From positions 1 through 58,155 of the forward strand of contig JAFYPW010000037.1 in NCBI GenBank assembly GCA_017559985.1: a stretch of 58,155 nucleotides of DNA. Reading direction: 5' to 3'. Shown piece after piece: positions 41,608 to 48,896 of the stretch (the stretch's first letter is position 1; each line of letters opens with the position of its first letter). The notes under the pieces were generated by a model. It did not search any database, was not told where the DNA came from, and saw only the letters and a program-made list of their open reading frames with translations. The DNA comes from Oscillospiraceae bacterium. Lineage in GTDB: Bacteria > Bacillota > Clostridia > Oscillospirales > JAAYXM01. Made by a program: the position numbers and the translations under genes.

Positions 41608-42648
41608 TTATATTTCTTCATCGCACAGCCAGCGTGCGGGATTTTTTACAAGCAGGGTTTCTATCTCGTCCTGTGTGATACCCTCGTCCTCCATCATCGG
41701 AACAATGTTTTTGAGAACGTGGTCATAGCCCCAGCCGCCGTAGGCGTGGGTGAGGTTTTTAAGGCACAGGTCACAGGAGAGAAGAATCTGTCTGAGGTAT
41801 CCGTCGTCTATCATTTTTTTGAGAAGCGTTACGCGGTCTGTGTCGTGAACGAAAAGACCGCAACCTGAGTTTCTCACCTCGCGACGGATGTAATATTCCT
41901 TGCCGAAGTTGTCAAACTCAACATAAACGCCTTTTTTGAGAAGCTCGTATATGTAATCCTCGCGGTTTTCGACGTCTATGTGGCTTATGCAGATTCTCGA
42001 CGGCGAAACACCCGCACCGAGGAGAATGTCGCACGCCTCGATTCCGTTTGTCGTCCACGGATTGATGTGAACGTTTATCGCGGCGTTCGTGTCCTTTGAA
42101 GCAATTGCCGCCGCGCGGAGAACGCGCCGCTCTTTATCGTCAAAAATTTCGCTTATGCCGATTTCACCGATATATCCCGCCGAAACTCCGTCAATGCCCT
42201 CGGTGAGCTCGTTGACCATAATATCTGCAATCTCGCGCTCTGACATATGAGAAAGGCTTTCGGGATGTGTTTCACCGACGTAAAAGCCCGTACCCATAAT
42301 TATATTGAGCCCTGTTTTTTTGGCTATGCGCGCAAGAGCCTTCGGGTCACGCCCGATTCCGGGAAGGGAAGCGTCAACCACCGTATCGCCGCCTGCTCTT
42401 TTAAAGAACAGAAGCTCTTCGGTTGCGAGGTCCTCGCTATCGAGCAGAAGGTTATCGCGAAGCGCGTAGCAGTCGCGGCTGAGTATGCCGAGGTTTGACA
42501 TCTCAACCTTCTGTGTTGCGGGGTCGTCTATACCTTCAACGGGGAGACTCTGATAAAACGCAGTGAGGTCGAGCAGGACGTGCTCGTGTGTCGTAACGGT
42601 CCCGAGTTCTTTTGCGGAAAGGGAGCCCAAAACACTTTTTACTTTCAT
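41608..42648 (-). CDS. Phosphotriesterase-family metal-dependent hydrolase (Php-like)
   Basis: A 346-residue TIM-barrel amidohydrolase. Metal ligands are visible: THEHV (HxH), a Glu in YIGEIGISE at the place of the bridging carboxylated Lys (as in E. coli Php), INVHIN, CISHIDV and LLSCDLC with the catalytic Asp. Homologues hydrolyse lactones, phosphotriesters or unknown natural substrates; a lactonase is the likeliest activity here. AAGGAG lies 8 bases before the ATG at 42648 (a TTG six bases earlier is ignored). It lies between the ASRT and creatinase-like genes, 12 and 16 bases from each. Confidence 0.87.
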   Translation of the reverse strand: MKVKSVLGSLSAKELGTVTTHEHVLLDLTAFYQSLPVEGIDDPATQKVEMSNLGILSRDCYALRDNLLLDSEDLATEELLFFKRAGGDTVVDASLPGIGRDPKALARIAKKTGLNIIMGTGFYVGETHPESLSHMSEREIADIMVNELTEGIDGVSAGYIGEIGISEIFDDKERRVLRAAAIASKDTNAAINVHINPWTTNGIEACDILLGAGVSPSRICISHIDVENREDYIYELLKKGVYVEFDNFGKEYYIRREVRNSGCGLFVHDTDRVTLLKKMIDDGYLRQILLSCDLCLKNLTHAYGGWGYDHVLKNIVPMMEDEGITQDEIETLLVKNPARWLCDEEI

Positions 42649-42660
42649 TGTCAAATCTCC

Positions 42661-43032
42661 TTATTCGGCGTGTGCCATGAGAGCCATATACGCCATATTT
42701 TCCTGCTGGACATCAAGACGGCCATACTGAACCATAACCCCGATGTCACTTTCTATTGCCATTGAGTATTGTTGGTTTATTTTGAGGTTTGCAATACCGA
42801 GCACAGAGTCATCGTCAGTATAGAAGGTTCTTATGCGCTTTGCCGGAACGGTAAAGGATATTCCTTCAACCGGGTCGCGGTCCTCGAAATAGATGCTGAT
42901 TTTAAGGTGAGCATCGTGCTCGTTCGTGTTGAGAACAAGTATACATTCGTGACCCTTGTAATCCGCTTCCGGGTCAGGCTTGGGGGACGGGCGGTATCCG
43001 TCTATGATATACCATTCTTTTTTTCCTTTCAT
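42661..43032 (-). CDS. Sensory rhodopsin transducer (ASRT) superfamily protein
   Basis: A 123-residue protein with the ASRT pattern: KEWYIIDGYRPSP, HECILVLNTNEHDAHLKISIYFEDRDPV, FTVPAKRIRTF and a C-terminal SDIGVMVQYGRLDVQQ. The prototype is the Anabaena sensory rhodopsin transducer, but most family members occur without rhodopsin and are predicted small-molecule (sugar-like) binding proteins. Here it heads a catabolic-looking operon divergent from an AraC regulator. AAGGAGG lies 8 bases before the ATG at 43032; a -10-like TATAAT sits at 43054-43059 on the minus strand. Confidence 0.82.
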   Translation of the reverse strand: MKGKKEWYIIDGYRPSPKPDPEADYKGHECILVLNTNEHDAHLKISIYFEDRDPVEGISFTVPAKRIRTFYTDDDSVLGIANLKINQQYSMAIESDIGVMVQYGRLDVQQENMAYMALMAHAE

Positions 43033-43124
43033 AACACATTCCTCCTTTTTTATATTATAATTCAAAAAAAGGAGGTCAACTATGGGGGTTTTGTGACAAA
43101 AAGTGGTGTGGGAAAACCTGTTTG

Positions 43125-43153
43125 TTGACTTTGGATTGATGTTATAATATAAT
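43125..43153 (+). promoter_or_regulatory. Promoter of the AraC regulator
   Basis: TTGACT (43125-43130), 17-base spacer, TATAAT (43148-43153). It lies in the 147-base divergent region shared with the ASRT operon. Confidence 0.7.
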
Positions 43154-43179
43154 CGAAAAGAAAAGGAAGTGTGAGAAGC

Positions 43180-44082
43180 ATGGACAAAGAGATTCCCTTT
43201 ATACGAAAAGAAGACCTTTTTTCAAAAGGCGCAAACGTACATATACACTTATCAACAGAGCTTGAAGAATATGTCGGGGTTTTGCACAAGCACAACTTCA
43301 TAGAGATTGTATATGTTGTCTCCGGCTGTGCAACTCACATTATAGGCGACAGGGAGTATCCCGTAAAGCGCGGAGATGTTTCGATTATAAATCCCGACGA
43401 AGCGCACGCGTTTATGTCCGACAAAAACTCGGAGGAAAAGTTCGTCGCGTATGACCTTATGTTCACACCTGATTTTCTCGGCAGTAGCTCTCCTGCGGGA
43501 GACGATTTTTCAAAGCTTGCAAACTCGTTTCTGTTTTACTCGCTCTTTCCCGAAAGTGGAGACTTTAAAGAAAGGTTCAACCTCATTGCGGACTGCGGCT
43601 ATGAAATAAGCTCGATTTTCGAAAAAATTTATGACGAGTATAAAGCAGAGCGCAGAAGCTATGTAAACTTAATCCGTCTCTATGTTGCCGAAATCGTCAT
43701 AAGGCTTTCAAGAAAGCTTGAAGCGGAGGAGGAAAACAGAATAACCCCTGCCCAGAAACAGCTTGTTATGGAGACTGTGCGCTATATCGAGCAGAATTAC
43801 AGCATAAAAATAAATGCCGATGAGATAGCGTCAAAGCTGTTTTTCAACAAGAACTATATCTCGCGTCTGTTCAGGAAGGAGACGGGGTTGTCGATTCACG
43901 AGTTTGTGCGCAATATCCGTATGAAGGAGACGTGCAAGCGTCTTGAAAATACGAACGACACGATAGCCGATATAGCCTCCGACTGCGGATTCAACGATAT
44001 GAAAAGCTTCTATCAGATGTTCAAGGCATATACGGGGAAAACACCCAAAGCCTACCGTGATTCATCTGCGAGAGAAAAATAA
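43180..44082 (+). CDS. AraC family transcriptional regulator
   Basis: A 300-residue regulator with an N-terminal cupin-like ligand domain (about 20-120: HKHNFIEIVYVVSG, YPVKRGDVSIINPDEAH) and a C-terminal double helix-turn-helix (about 200-298: KINADEIASKLFFNKNYISRLFRKE, then IADIASDCGFNDMKSFYQMFKAYTGKTP). It is divergent from the ASRT-phosphotriesterase-creatinase-like operon, which it probably activates on binding the pathway's substrate (inference). The ATG at 43180 follows AAAGGAAG; a GTG at 43171 is less likely. Confidence 0.9.
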   Translation: MDKEIPFIRKEDLFSKGANVHIHLSTELEEYVGVLHKHNFIEIVYVVSGCATHIIGDREYPVKRGDVSIINPDEAHAFMSDKNSEEKFVAYDLMFTPDFLGSSSPAGDDFSKLANSFLFYSLFPESGDFKERFNLIADCGYEISSIFEKIYDEYKAERRSYVNLIRLYVAEIVIRLSRKLEAEEENRITPAQKQLVMETVRYIEQNYSIKINADEIASKLFFNKNYISRLFRKETGLSIHEFVRNIRMKETCKRLENTNDTIADIASDCGFNDMKSFYQMFKAYTGKTPKAYRDSSAREK

Positions 44083-44114
44083 AAAGCTGCAATCATTTTC
44101 GATTGCAGCTTTTT
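44081..44114. terminator. Bidirectional terminator
   Basis: AAAAAGCTGCAATC and GATTGCAGCTTTTT around ATTTTC, between the convergent AraC and isomerase genes. Confidence 0.9.
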
Positions 44115-44117
44115 TGT

Positions 44118-44933
44118 TTAATACTTTTGCAGAACCTTGACCGAATGGGGAATGTCGAAATCCTCGATTGCGACGGCGCCGTTATAGCCGTTGTCGGCTA
44201 AAATTTTCATACACATATCAATATCGACGATGCCTTCCCCCATCGGAGCAGAAGAAATCCAGTTGCCGCCGAGAGTGCGCCGCCAACCTTCTTCGGGGGT
44301 TGTCTTTCTGAAATAGTCTTTTGCGTGAACGTGTAAAATGTCCTTTGAAAAGGCTTTGAAAAACTCTTCGCCCGGAACGTCTACAAAGAGAGAGTTTCCC
44401 ATATCACCGCAGACGCCCACGTTTTTACACCTGCGCTTCATTTCGTTAAAGAAAGTGGCGTAGCCTTCAATACCGTTCACATAAAAGCCCTGGTCTTCGT
44501 AAAGACAGGTAACGCCAAAGTCTGCTGCGTGCTTTGCAACCTCCTCCGAGGCATCAAGTCCGACTTCCATAGCCTCGTCAAATGGCGGAAGCTCGTCCTC
44601 CTGCACCCAGGGAAGAACGGTGTGGTGCAGAAATGGAGAACCGAGCGCCTCTGCTATTTCTGCCTGGCGTTTGAGTGATTCAACCTCGCGCGGGGAGTTG
44701 TACAGATTTGAAAAAACAGAGCAACACGTAACTTTCAGCCCGCGTGATTCCAGAATTTTTCTTGCTTCTTTTGCTTCATCTGTGTTTTTTAAGAGAAGAC
44801 CGCTCTCCTCTGCGGTAACATCAGAAAAGGTCTCAACCGAGGTGCAGCCAAGGCGGACTGTTTCGTCTGCGGCGCCCTCCCAGCCAAGCTTTTCGACGAG
44901 CCCGGGAAACGGTGCATAAATTGAAATATCCAT
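44118..44933 (-). CDS. Sugar phosphate isomerase/epimerase (xylose-isomerase-like TIM barrel)
   Basis: A 271-residue AP-endonuclease-2/xylose-isomerase-like TIM barrel. Likely metal-site segments are VTCLYEDQGFY, VGVCGDMGNSLF, ILHVHAKDYF and the C-terminal GAVAIEDFD (Glu). Such enzymes isomerise or epimerise sugars, inositol derivatives or hydroxypyruvate-like compounds; the substrate here is unknown. AGGAG lies 7 bases before the ATG at 44933. It follows acyltransferase copy 2 by 22 bases and is convergent with the AraC regulator, so it belongs to the same catabolic neighbourhood. Confidence 0.83.
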   Translation of the reverse strand: MDISIYAPFPGLVEKLGWEGAADETVRLGCTSVETFSDVTAEESGLLLKNTDEAKEARKILESRGLKVTCCSVFSNLYNSPREVESLKRQAEIAEALGSPFLHHTVLPWVQEDELPPFDEAMEVGLDASEEVAKHAADFGVTCLYEDQGFYVNGIEGYATFFNEMKRRCKNVGVCGDMGNSLFVDVPGEEFFKAFSKDILHVHAKDYFRKTTPEEGWRRTLGGNWISSAPMGEGIVDIDMCMKILADNGYNGAVAIEDFDIPHSVKVLQKY

Positions 44934-44955
44934 AATTTTTCTCCTGTTATGTTTT

Positions 44956-46173
44956 TTACCAAGGGATAAATCCGTTGAACTGATGGACAAACGTTCCATC
45001 CAAAGCCTTTTTCTTTATGCCGCGCATAAGGGAGTTTCCCTCCGGCAGCGCCGAAAAGTCAATCTCGTCGACCGATTTTCCGCGGATGTCAAAAACATAA
45101 AGAAAAGCATCGGTCGCGCTGTTCTTTGCGGGATAGACGAAGAAATTATTTTGAAAAGCCAATATGTTTGAAGTGGGCTTTAAAATGTCTGAAAGCTCGG
45201 GCGAGAGCATCCAGCAGATGGTGACAAAGCCCTTGAATGTGATTTCAGGAAAACAGCGGTTGAAAACTTCGCGTGCGCGCGCAAAGTACGCTTTAACGGC
45301 ATCCTTTGAAAAATCTCCGGTGCCCGGGATGTGAACTTTTATAACATCGTCGCCAGGCACGAAAATAGGAGTCCACTCGCTTTTTGAAAGCGTTGTGCGC
45401 TCGTTTTCGGCAAGGCGCGTGGCCTTGTTTACTGCATAGCCGATGTAGGCGTCGTCAGTCTCAACGAGGTCGGCAGTATATGCGCCGTTTTCGTCTGTGC
45501 AGCCATATGAGCCGAGAATGTGCCCGCACTTGTGCAGCGTTGTATCACACATAAGGGCGCAAAGCTCGCCGTTCCTGTTTGCAAAAACCTTTGCGGGGCG
45601 GCTTGAGTTTTGGTGAATCTCAAAGCGGAGGCTTCCGATGGTAAGGTGGTTGGAGTATATGGCAACGCGATGCACCATAAATTCCTCTTTTGCAAAGGAA
45701 GGCTTTCCGAGTCTGTCGCACGAGTCGCCGAAGAGAGAATCTGCCCATATAAGGCTTGCACGGAGAATGTCCGCCTCTACACCGCGTGCTGCAAATTCTG
45801 CCCACGTCGGGCGGATGTGAGCGAGCACGGGAAATATTGCAAAGCAATCATAACCGATTGTGTTTTCAACACCTTCGGGAGCTTTTGGAAACTCAATTTC
45901 AGGGAAGGCTTCAAGCGAACCTTTCTTTTTTCCGAGAATGTGATATATCGTTTTTGCAAGGAGGCAAAGCTCCGGAACTTCCGTAACGCAGGGGAGTGCT
46001 GAGAGAACCACGTCGAGCTGTTTCGGAAGAGCGTTGCATTCCGAATGAAGAGCGCGGATATATTCCTCCGTGAGCCACTCGGGGATCCGGGGTTCGGAAA
46101 GCGCGAGGCTATACGCCTCATCCCAGAATGGGGATTCAAATTTTATTCCGAGTTTTTTGCGTACGTCAGACAT
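44956..46173 (-). CDS. Acyltransferase-like protein (NAT_N + GNAT_C type), copy 2
   Basis: A 405-residue protein related to the 39134-40318 product: VAIYSNHLTIGSLRFEIHQ, VPGDDVIKVHIPGTGDF, AREVFNRCFPEITFKGFVTICWMLSPEL and TSNILAFQNNFFV correspond to the same segments of copy 1. The N-terminal helical domain is about 1-170 and the GNAT-like C-terminal domain about 175-330. Two such genes around one small-molecule cluster suggest acylation of a pathway compound (inference). The start at 46173 follows GAGGG. The only upstream promoter visible is that of tRNA-Ser, beyond a terminator. Confidence 0.65.
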   Translation of the reverse strand: MSDVRKKLGIKFESPFWDEAYSLALSEPRIPEWLTEEYIRALHSECNALPKQLDVVLSALPCVTEVPELCLLAKTIYHILGKKKGSLEAFPEIEFPKAPEGVENTIGYDCFAIFPVLAHIRPTWAEFAARGVEADILRASLIWADSLFGDSCDRLGKPSFAKEEFMVHRVAIYSNHLTIGSLRFEIHQNSSRPAKVFANRNGELCALMCDTTLHKCGHILGSYGCTDENGAYTADLVETDDAYIGYAVNKATRLAENERTTLSKSEWTPIFVPGDDVIKVHIPGTGDFSKDAVKAYFARAREVFNRCFPEITFKGFVTICWMLSPELSDILKPTSNILAFQNNFFVYPAKNSATDAFLYVFDIRGKSVDEIDFSALPEGNSLMRGIKKKALDGTFVHQFNGFIPW

Positions 46174-46200
46174 AATAAAACCCTCTTTCAAAATAAAAAA

Positions 46201-46226
46201 CGGAGCGAGCTTTCTTGCTCGCTCCG
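46201..46226 (-). terminator. Terminator of tRNA-Ser
   Basis: CGGAGCGAGC and GCTCGCTCCG, perfect 10-bp arms around six bases, followed on the minus strand by TTTTTTATTTTG. Confidence 0.92.
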
Positions 46227-46229
46227 TTG

Positions 46230-46318
46230 TGGCGGAGAGGGCGGGATTCGAACCCGCGTGCGATTTCTCGCAAACTGATTTCGAGTCAGCCCCGTTATGA
46301 CCACTTCGATACCTCTCC
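46230..46318 (-). tRNA. tRNA-Ser (anticodon CGA)
   Basis: On the minus strand GGAGAGG pairs with CCTCTCC. The anticodon loop CTCGAAA gives CGA, a long variable arm (TTGCGAGAAATCGCA) marks the class II shape of tRNA-Ser, and CCA is encoded. 89 bases with CCA. Confidence 0.95.
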
Positions 46319-46343
46319 GTATCAAAGCCACAAGACCGAAAAT

Positions 46344-46372
46344 ATTATACAACAAACAAAAGAAAATTTCAA
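46344..46372 (-). promoter_or_regulatory. Promoter of tRNA-Ser
   Basis: On the minus strand: TTGAAA, 17-base spacer, TATAAT, 25 bases before the tRNA. Confidence 0.8.
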
Positions 46373-46383
46373 CTGCTATTATA

Positions 46384-46411
46384 AAAAAATACCGCCGCGG
46401 GCGGTATTTTT
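46384..46411. terminator. Terminator of the GH95 gene
   Basis: ACCGCC and GGCGGT around GCG, extended by A/T-runs on both sides, directly after the GH95 stop on the minus strand. Confidence 0.85.
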
Positions 46412-46420
46412 TGTGTGTTC

Positions 46421-48709
46421 TCAGCAAACCGTGAGGGTTGTCTTTTTTGATATATCAAGCGTGAGCTTGTTGTCACAAACGGAGAAGGTGTTTCCGTCAC
46501 CGTCGCGGAAGGTGAGAGCTTTCTGTGTTGCAGGGAATTCGAGCGTGACTTCGCCTGCAAATTTCGGGGAGATTGTAACGCTTGTGACGTCAAAGTCATT
46601 CCATTCTGCGTCAAGCTCATAGCCACCGCGTGCGCAAAGACCGCGGAAACTTCCGCTGTGCCAGACGTCGGGAAGTGCGGGGACGAGCGCGATAACGCCC
46701 TCGTGGCTCTGGATGAGGGCCTCGGCAACGCCTGAAACATATGACATATTTCCGTCTATCTGCCAGCACTTTGCGCTGAGGTCCCAAAGGTTTTCGTTTG
46801 TGCAGTTGTAGAAGAAGTTGTTTATCATATTGAAAAGGTCGTTACCCTTGCGGAGACGTGCAAGATGCCCCATAAGCCAGCCGAGGCTCCAGCCGACGTT
46901 GAGAGCACAGGCGCCGACAACATTCGGTCTGCCGTTTATGCGGCTGAAAATTGTTTTGTCAATAGCTTCCGAAAGCTCGGGAGTGGAGCGGTTTATTGCA
47001 CAGTCCGGGAAATGTGCAAAGGTGTGCGAGAGGTGGAAGTGGCCCGGCTCCGTCTCCTCATAGTCCTCTGTCCATTCCTGGATACGTCCTGTTTTTGAAA
47101 TCCTGAACGGCGGGAGCTTTTCTTTTGCCTTGCGGATTTCTTCGACAATTTCATCCTCAATGCCGAGAACTGCGGAGGCGTCGAGGAAGTTGCGGAACAA
47201 ACCGCCGATGATGGAGTTGTCCATCGTAGAGCCGAGGGTAAGGTAACACGCATATTTCTCGCCGTTTTCATCGTTGACCCAGTAGCAGTTTTCGGGGCTT
47301 GTTGACGGGCCGTGAACGAGATAGCCGTCCTTGTTTTCAACCATAACATCAAGGAAGAAAATGGCTGCCTCGCGGATGAATTCATACGCCTCGTTGCGGA
47401 GGAAGTCCTCGTCCTTTGTGAAGAGGTAGTGCTCCCACATATGATATGAAAGCCAGCTTGCACCGTGAGACCAGATGCCCCAGAGCCCGTCGGCGGGGGT
47501 GGTGAATTTGTATATATCGCTCAGGTGGTGAACAACGCAGCCCCGTGCCTTGTAGCCTATGCTTGCCGTCTTCTTGCCCGATTCGAGAAGATATTCGTTC
47601 ATATAGTCAAAGAGCGGGGTGTGGCAATCGGAAAGGTTTGCAACCTCCGCCGGCCAGTAGTTTGCCTGAAGGTTGATGTTTGTGTGGTAGTCTGCGCTCC
47701 ATTCGTTGCCAAGCCCCTTTACCCACAAGCCCTGCAGATTTGCGGGAAGGCAACCCGGGCGACTTGATGAAGCGAGGATGTAGCGGCCGAATTGCCACTG
47801 ATATGTAACAGGTCCGCCGGAATTTGTGATATTTGCCTTTAAAATGCGGAATCTGTTATACATACCAACAGTTTCGCACTCAGAAAATTCGGGAATTGAA
47901 ATATCAGCACGCGACATAACGGAGATGAAGTCCTCAATATGGCGGGTTTTGAGTGTTTCATAGTCTGTGATTTCAGGGAACTTTATTGCTGTTTTAAACG
48001 CGTCGCCGTGGCGGAATTCCGTTGCGATGGAGATGAATACGGTAAATGCTGTTGTGTCTGAAATATGCAGGTCGCCATCAGCGCAGGAAACCTTGCCGTC
48101 TGTCAGAACACGCGCCTTGACGCAGAATTTGTGATCGCCGAAGACCGTATTGCAGACTGCCGTAAGCTCGTTTTTCTCAGAAGTTACGGAAAGCGTATGC
48201 TCACGCTCGAAGCAGAGGAGCGCATCAAGAGGTGCGTTTGAAGATGTTACACGATAGACAATAACATTATCCGGGTATGAGGAGAAGCATTCACGGGTGT
48301 AGTGAGAGCCGTCTTTGTCATACTCAACCTTTGCAACACCGCGCATAAGGTCAAGCTCGCGGCGGTAGTTCTTGCTTCTTTCGTTGTCGTGGAGCCAGAT
48401 TTTGAGCTGACCTGCCGACTCGTAAGAACGGATTCTTGAAAAACAGTCACGGAAAATCTTCTTTGCGAGCTTGTCGCCCTCAGCCTCGCGTCCTTCAAGG
48501 AAGAGGTTGCGGATCTGAGAAAGCTTGTCCGACATATTGGGGTTGGGTATGCCGACGTTGTGAGAAGACCAGACGGTTTCTTCGTTCAGGTAAAGATTTT
48601 CGTGTGTGATGCCGCACATAAGCGTAGCACCCAGCCTGCCGTTTCCGACGGGGTAAGAATCCTCCCATTTTTGGGGAAGAGTAGTATTAAAAAGCTTGTA
48701 TTCACGCAT
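46421..48709 (-). CDS. Glycoside hydrolase family 95 (alpha-L-fucosidase type)
   Basis: A 762-residue inverting GH95 enzyme, most members of which release alpha-1,2-linked L-fucose (some act on L-galactose). Features are an N-terminal beta domain (YPVGNGRLGATLMCGITHENLYLNEET), an (alpha/alpha)6 catalytic barrel with ADYHTNINLQANYWPAE (activating Asn pair), VHGPSTSPEN and CWQIDGNMSYVSGVAEAL, and a C-terminal beta domain. There is no signal peptide, so it acts on imported oligosaccharides. GAGGTG lies 6 bases before the ATG at 48709. It is divergent from two further hydrolase-type genes. Confidence 0.92.
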   Translation of the reverse strand: MREYKLFNTTLPQKWEDSYPVGNGRLGATLMCGITHENLYLNEETVWSSHNVGIPNPNMSDKLSQIRNLFLEGREAEGDKLAKKIFRDCFSRIRSYESAGQLKIWLHDNERSKNYRRELDLMRGVAKVEYDKDGSHYTRECFSSYPDNVIVYRVTSSNAPLDALLCFEREHTLSVTSEKNELTAVCNTVFGDHKFCVKARVLTDGKVSCADGDLHISDTTAFTVFISIATEFRHGDAFKTAIKFPEITDYETLKTRHIEDFISVMSRADISIPEFSECETVGMYNRFRILKANITNSGGPVTYQWQFGRYILASSSRPGCLPANLQGLWVKGLGNEWSADYHTNINLQANYWPAEVANLSDCHTPLFDYMNEYLLESGKKTASIGYKARGCVVHHLSDIYKFTTPADGLWGIWSHGASWLSYHMWEHYLFTKDEDFLRNEAYEFIREAAIFFLDVMVENKDGYLVHGPSTSPENCYWVNDENGEKYACYLTLGSTMDNSIIGGLFRNFLDASAVLGIEDEIVEEIRKAKEKLPPFRISKTGRIQEWTEDYEETEPGHFHLSHTFAHFPDCAINRSTPELSEAIDKTIFSRINGRPNVVGACALNVGWSLGWLMGHLARLRKGNDLFNMINNFFYNCTNENLWDLSAKCWQIDGNMSYVSGVAEALIQSHEGVIALVPALPDVWHSGSFRGLCARGGYELDAEWNDFDVTSVTISPKFAGEVTLEFPATQKALTFRDGDGNTFSVCDNKLTLDISKKTTLTVC

Positions 48710-48738
48710 TGTTTTCACCTCGTGCAAAAGATAGAAAA

Positions 48739-48767
48739 AGTATATGATATAAAAAAATAAAAGTCAA
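48739..48767 (-). promoter_or_regulatory. Promoter of the GH95 gene
   Basis: On the minus strand: TTGACT, 17-base spacer, TATACT, about 30 bases before the start codon. Confidence 0.7.
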
Positions 48768-48835
48768 CGTGTTTTACGGAAATTATAAGCATCAATAGAT
48801 AAAACGATACATTGAACGCTTTTTTGTTTTTTGTG

Positions 48836-48864
48836 TTGCAAAAAAACGTTTCTTATGGCATAAT
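48836..48864 (+). promoter_or_regulatory. Promoter of the TIM-barrel/GH43-like operon
   Basis: TTGCAA (48836-48841), 17-base spacer, CATAAT (48859-48864). It is back to back with the GH95 promoter in a 187-base gap, so one regulator could govern both sides. Confidence 0.6.
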
Positions 48865-48896
48865 AAGTATAATATTTCACAATATGGGAGGACTTT

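Noticed and set aside
42580-46240. Many + strand frames opposite the minus-strand cluster genes
   Set aside because: They are shadows of the real genes, lacking ribosome sites and domain patterns.
48810-48850. Catabolite-response element in the hydrolase divergent region
   Set aside because: TTGAACGCTTTTT looks like part of a cre site but is one base short of the required spacing.
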